This document shows positions 61,687 to 64,000 of a stretch of 64,000 nt of DNA, piece after piece. The DNA is taken from assembly GCF_017676385.1 (NCBI RefSeq), contig NZ_JAFFZN010000007.1, positions 62,001 through 126,000 of the forward strand, read 5' to 3'. Each line of letters begins with the position of its first letter. The first letter of the stretch is position 1. The notes beneath the pieces were generated by a model. The model made no database searches and was not told where the DNA came from. It saw nothing but the letters and a program-made list of their open reading frames with translations. A program made the translations under genes and the position numbers. Source of the DNA: Streptomyces spirodelae (GTDB taxonomy: Bacteria > Actinomycetota > Actinomycetes > Streptomycetales > Streptomycetaceae).

Positions 61687-62292
61687 TCATGTGCCGGCCC
61701 CGACCGACTCGGGCAGCTCACCGGCCCGTACGAGGGTCGAGGACAGGACCTGACAGACCATTTCGGTCAACTTCTCCCTGTGGTGCTGCTCGGCCACCTC
61801 GTCCCCCGGGGCCAGGACGCCGGCGTGCGGCACCACTACGCCGAGGGGCGTGGGCCAGCCGCGTAGCGCGTGGGCGATGTCGCGGAGCGTCCCCAGCGTG
61901 GAGACCGCGCCCTGCGTCCCTGCGCCCACCGCGACGCAGCCGATGGTGCGGCCGTCCAGGAAGGGGCGCGGCTCGCCCAGGTCGTTGGTGTAGTCGAGGG
62001 CGTTCTTGAGGAGCCCGGAGAGCGTCCCGTGGTACGTCGGCGAGATCAGTACGACCCCGTCGGCGCGGTCCAGTTCACCGAGGAACTCCCGGATGGCCCC
62101 GTGGCTGTCCGACAGCCCTGGCCGGTAGAACGGGAAGTCGAGCTCGCCCCCCGTGAAGACCCGGGCCGTGGCGCTGCGTTCGGTGCACCTGTCGGCGCAC
62201 CACTGGGCGATCCGGTCGGACGTGGAGCCCGAGCGGAGGGAACCGCTGACGAGGACTACATGGGGTGTCACCACTGCTCTGCAACCTTCCAT
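61687..62292 (-). CDS. NADPH-dependent FMN reductase-family protein, second copy
   Basis: 201 aa. FMN loop VVLVSGSLRSGSTSDRI; ISPTYHGTLSGLLKNALDYT; GTIG-like GRTIGCVAVGAGTQG. Related to, but clearly different from, the protein at 59751-60311. Members include SsuE-like reductases that feed FMNH2 to monooxygenases. The start may be the ATG at 62292 or a GTG at 62271 (VTPHVVLVSG); neither has a strong site. It follows the FAD monooxygenase by 48 bp on the same strand, a likely co-transcribed pair. Confidence 0.9.
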   Translation of the reverse strand: MEGCRAVVTPHVVLVSGSLRSGSTSDRIAQWCADRCTERSATARVFTGGELDFPFYRPGLSDSHGAIREFLGELDRADGVVLISPTYHGTLSGLLKNALDYTNDLGEPRPFLDGRTIGCVAVGAGTQGAVSTLGTLRDIAHALRGWPTPLGVVVPHAGVLAPGDEVAEQHHREKLTEMVCQVLSSTLVRAGELPESVGAGT

Positions 62293-62340
62293 ACGTGGGA
62301 TCGGGGCGTGCGCGCGCCCCGAGGACAGTCAGGGCGGTCC

Positions 62341-63549
<1,209 letters not shown>

Positions 63550-63554
63550 TCAGC

Positions 63555-63621
63555 GTTTTCAGCTTTTCGGCGTTTCGGCGTTTCAGCGTTTCGAGCGTTC
63601 TCGGCTTGCCGGCGTTCTCGG
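63555..63621 (-). repeat. Degenerate octamer array GTTTCGGC (8 units)
   Basis: Eight adjacent units of 8-9 bp (consensus [GT]TTTC[GA]GC) run from 63555 to 63621 between the acetyltransferase stop and the monooxygenase start, ending 24 bp from the latter. On the transcribed minus strand the units read GCCGAAAC. Confidence 0.8.
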
Positions 63622-63655
63622 AGTCTTCGGGACTCAGCGCCCGCCGACTGCTGGC

Positions 63656-64000
63656 TCAGGCACTACGGTTGCCGTGGATGACAGGCGTCGTCCGGCTCAT
63701 GACGTCGGCGTGCGGTGCCCGCACATGCGCGCGGCTGGGGACATCGCGCAGGACCAGCGCCTGCGCGCCGATCACCGCGTGGTCGCCGACCGTGACAGGA
63801 CCCAGCACGCTGGCGTTCGCGCCCACGGTGACGCCGTCGCCGAGCTTGGGGTGCCGCCGTGCCGACGGGTCGTCCGTTCCGTTCCACCAACCCGTGGACC
63901 CGAGCGTGACCTGGTGGAAGAGGGACACGTCGTCGCCGATGACGACGGTCTCGCCGATGACGACGCCACAGCCGTGGTCGATGAAGAACCGCCGTCCAAC
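63656..64000 (-). CDS. cysE: Serine O-acetyltransferase, C-terminal part
   Basis: The last 114 codons run off the right edge, so the start is outside. Left-handed beta-helix with hexapeptide repeats: IDHGCGVVIGETVVIGDDVS, VSLFHQVTLGST, KLGDGVTVGANASVLGPVTV, GDHAVIGAQALVLRDVP. Makes O-acetylserine for cysteine synthesis. The usual IDHATG reads IDHGCG here. Upstream of the FAD monooxygenase gene on the same strand, separated by the octamer array. EpsC/CysE-type; a sulfur-metabolism setting fits the ArsR-rhodanese and flavin reductase neighbours. Confidence 0.92.
   Translation of the reverse strand, partial: VGRRFFIDHGCGVVIGETVVIGDDVSLFHQVTLGSTGWWNGTDDPSARRHPKLGDGVTVGANASVLGPVTVGDHAVIGAQALVLRDVPSRAHVRAPHADVMSRTTPVIHGNRSA

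Noticed and set aside
63555..63621. CRISPR array
   Set aside because: Units are 8-9 bp with no spacers, unlike any CRISPR.

Overview
The window is about 72% GC, has strong third-position G/C bias, many GTG starts (some TTG), and gene families and intergenic repeats typical of Streptomyces. From memory, the order icmA, thioredoxin-TPR, DUF6230/DUF6114, pyk-ackA-pta, pfkA, glgE-treS-mak-glgB, M4 protease, L,D-transpeptidases resembles the S. coelicolor core chromosome around SCO5415-SCO5460. The genus call is firm; the species is not determined. No rRNA, tRNA, CRISPR array or intact insertion sequence was seen.

Region by region. 1-6.6 kb: tail of a DUF3817 membrane protein, isobutyryl-CoA mutase large subunit, a cupin, an OmpR-type two-component system, a TetR regulator and a thioredoxin-TPR protein. 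6.6-10 kb: a long leader with inverted repeats, then the DUF6230/DUF6114/Ser-Pro-rich envelope trio. 10-16.4 kb: a central-carbon block (pyruvate kinase, acetate kinase, phosphotransacetylase, divergent phosphofructokinase). 16.5-23 kb: an MFS/LysR divergent pair and a carbohydrate ABC importer split by an LAxTG surface-protein gene on the other strand. 23-27 kb: a CitB/DcuR-type two-component system divergent from a C4-dicarboxylate symporter. 27-34.6 kb: the GlgE alpha-glucan operon glgE-treS-mak-glgB. 34.9-40 kb: secreted M4 protease, TetR/FAD-monooxygenase divergent pair, MFS exporter. 40-47 kb: two tandem L,D-transpeptidases, enoyl-CoA hydratase, ATPase-fold switch protein, RibD/DHFR-like protein, Rho-N-like small protein and Dps. 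47-52 kb: PAS-GAF-PP2C-HATPase phosphatase, GT2 glycosyltransferase, voltage-gated-type K+ channel.

52.2-57.3 kb is the most interesting part: a gamma-butyrolactone-type signalling locus. It holds an SDR reductase, an ArpA/ScbR-like TetR receptor, an IS701-transposase-like protein that has lost recognisable catalytic aspartates, a second receptor-like TetR, and an AfsA-family butyrolactone synthase. Three of these genes (receptor, IS701-like, afsA-like) carry a shared 16-bp motif (consensus CGAACACCCTCTATGT) in their promoters, which I read as a common autoregulatory operator. Rare TTA leucine codons, the target of bldA tRNA control, occur in the afsA-like gene (one), the IS701-like gene (two) and the LysR gene just downstream (one). 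This suggests a developmentally gated quorum circuit that has recruited a domesticated transposase.

57.4-64 kb is a redox/sulfur accessory block: MFS and LysR, two NADPH-FMN reductase-like flavoproteins, an ArsR-rhodanese fusion, an SH3-like small protein, an FAD monooxygenase and a serine acetyltransferase running off the right edge. Dispersed intergenic repeats of about 50 bp (near 23.0, 27.0 and 30.8 kb) and several perfect palindromes mark most control regions.
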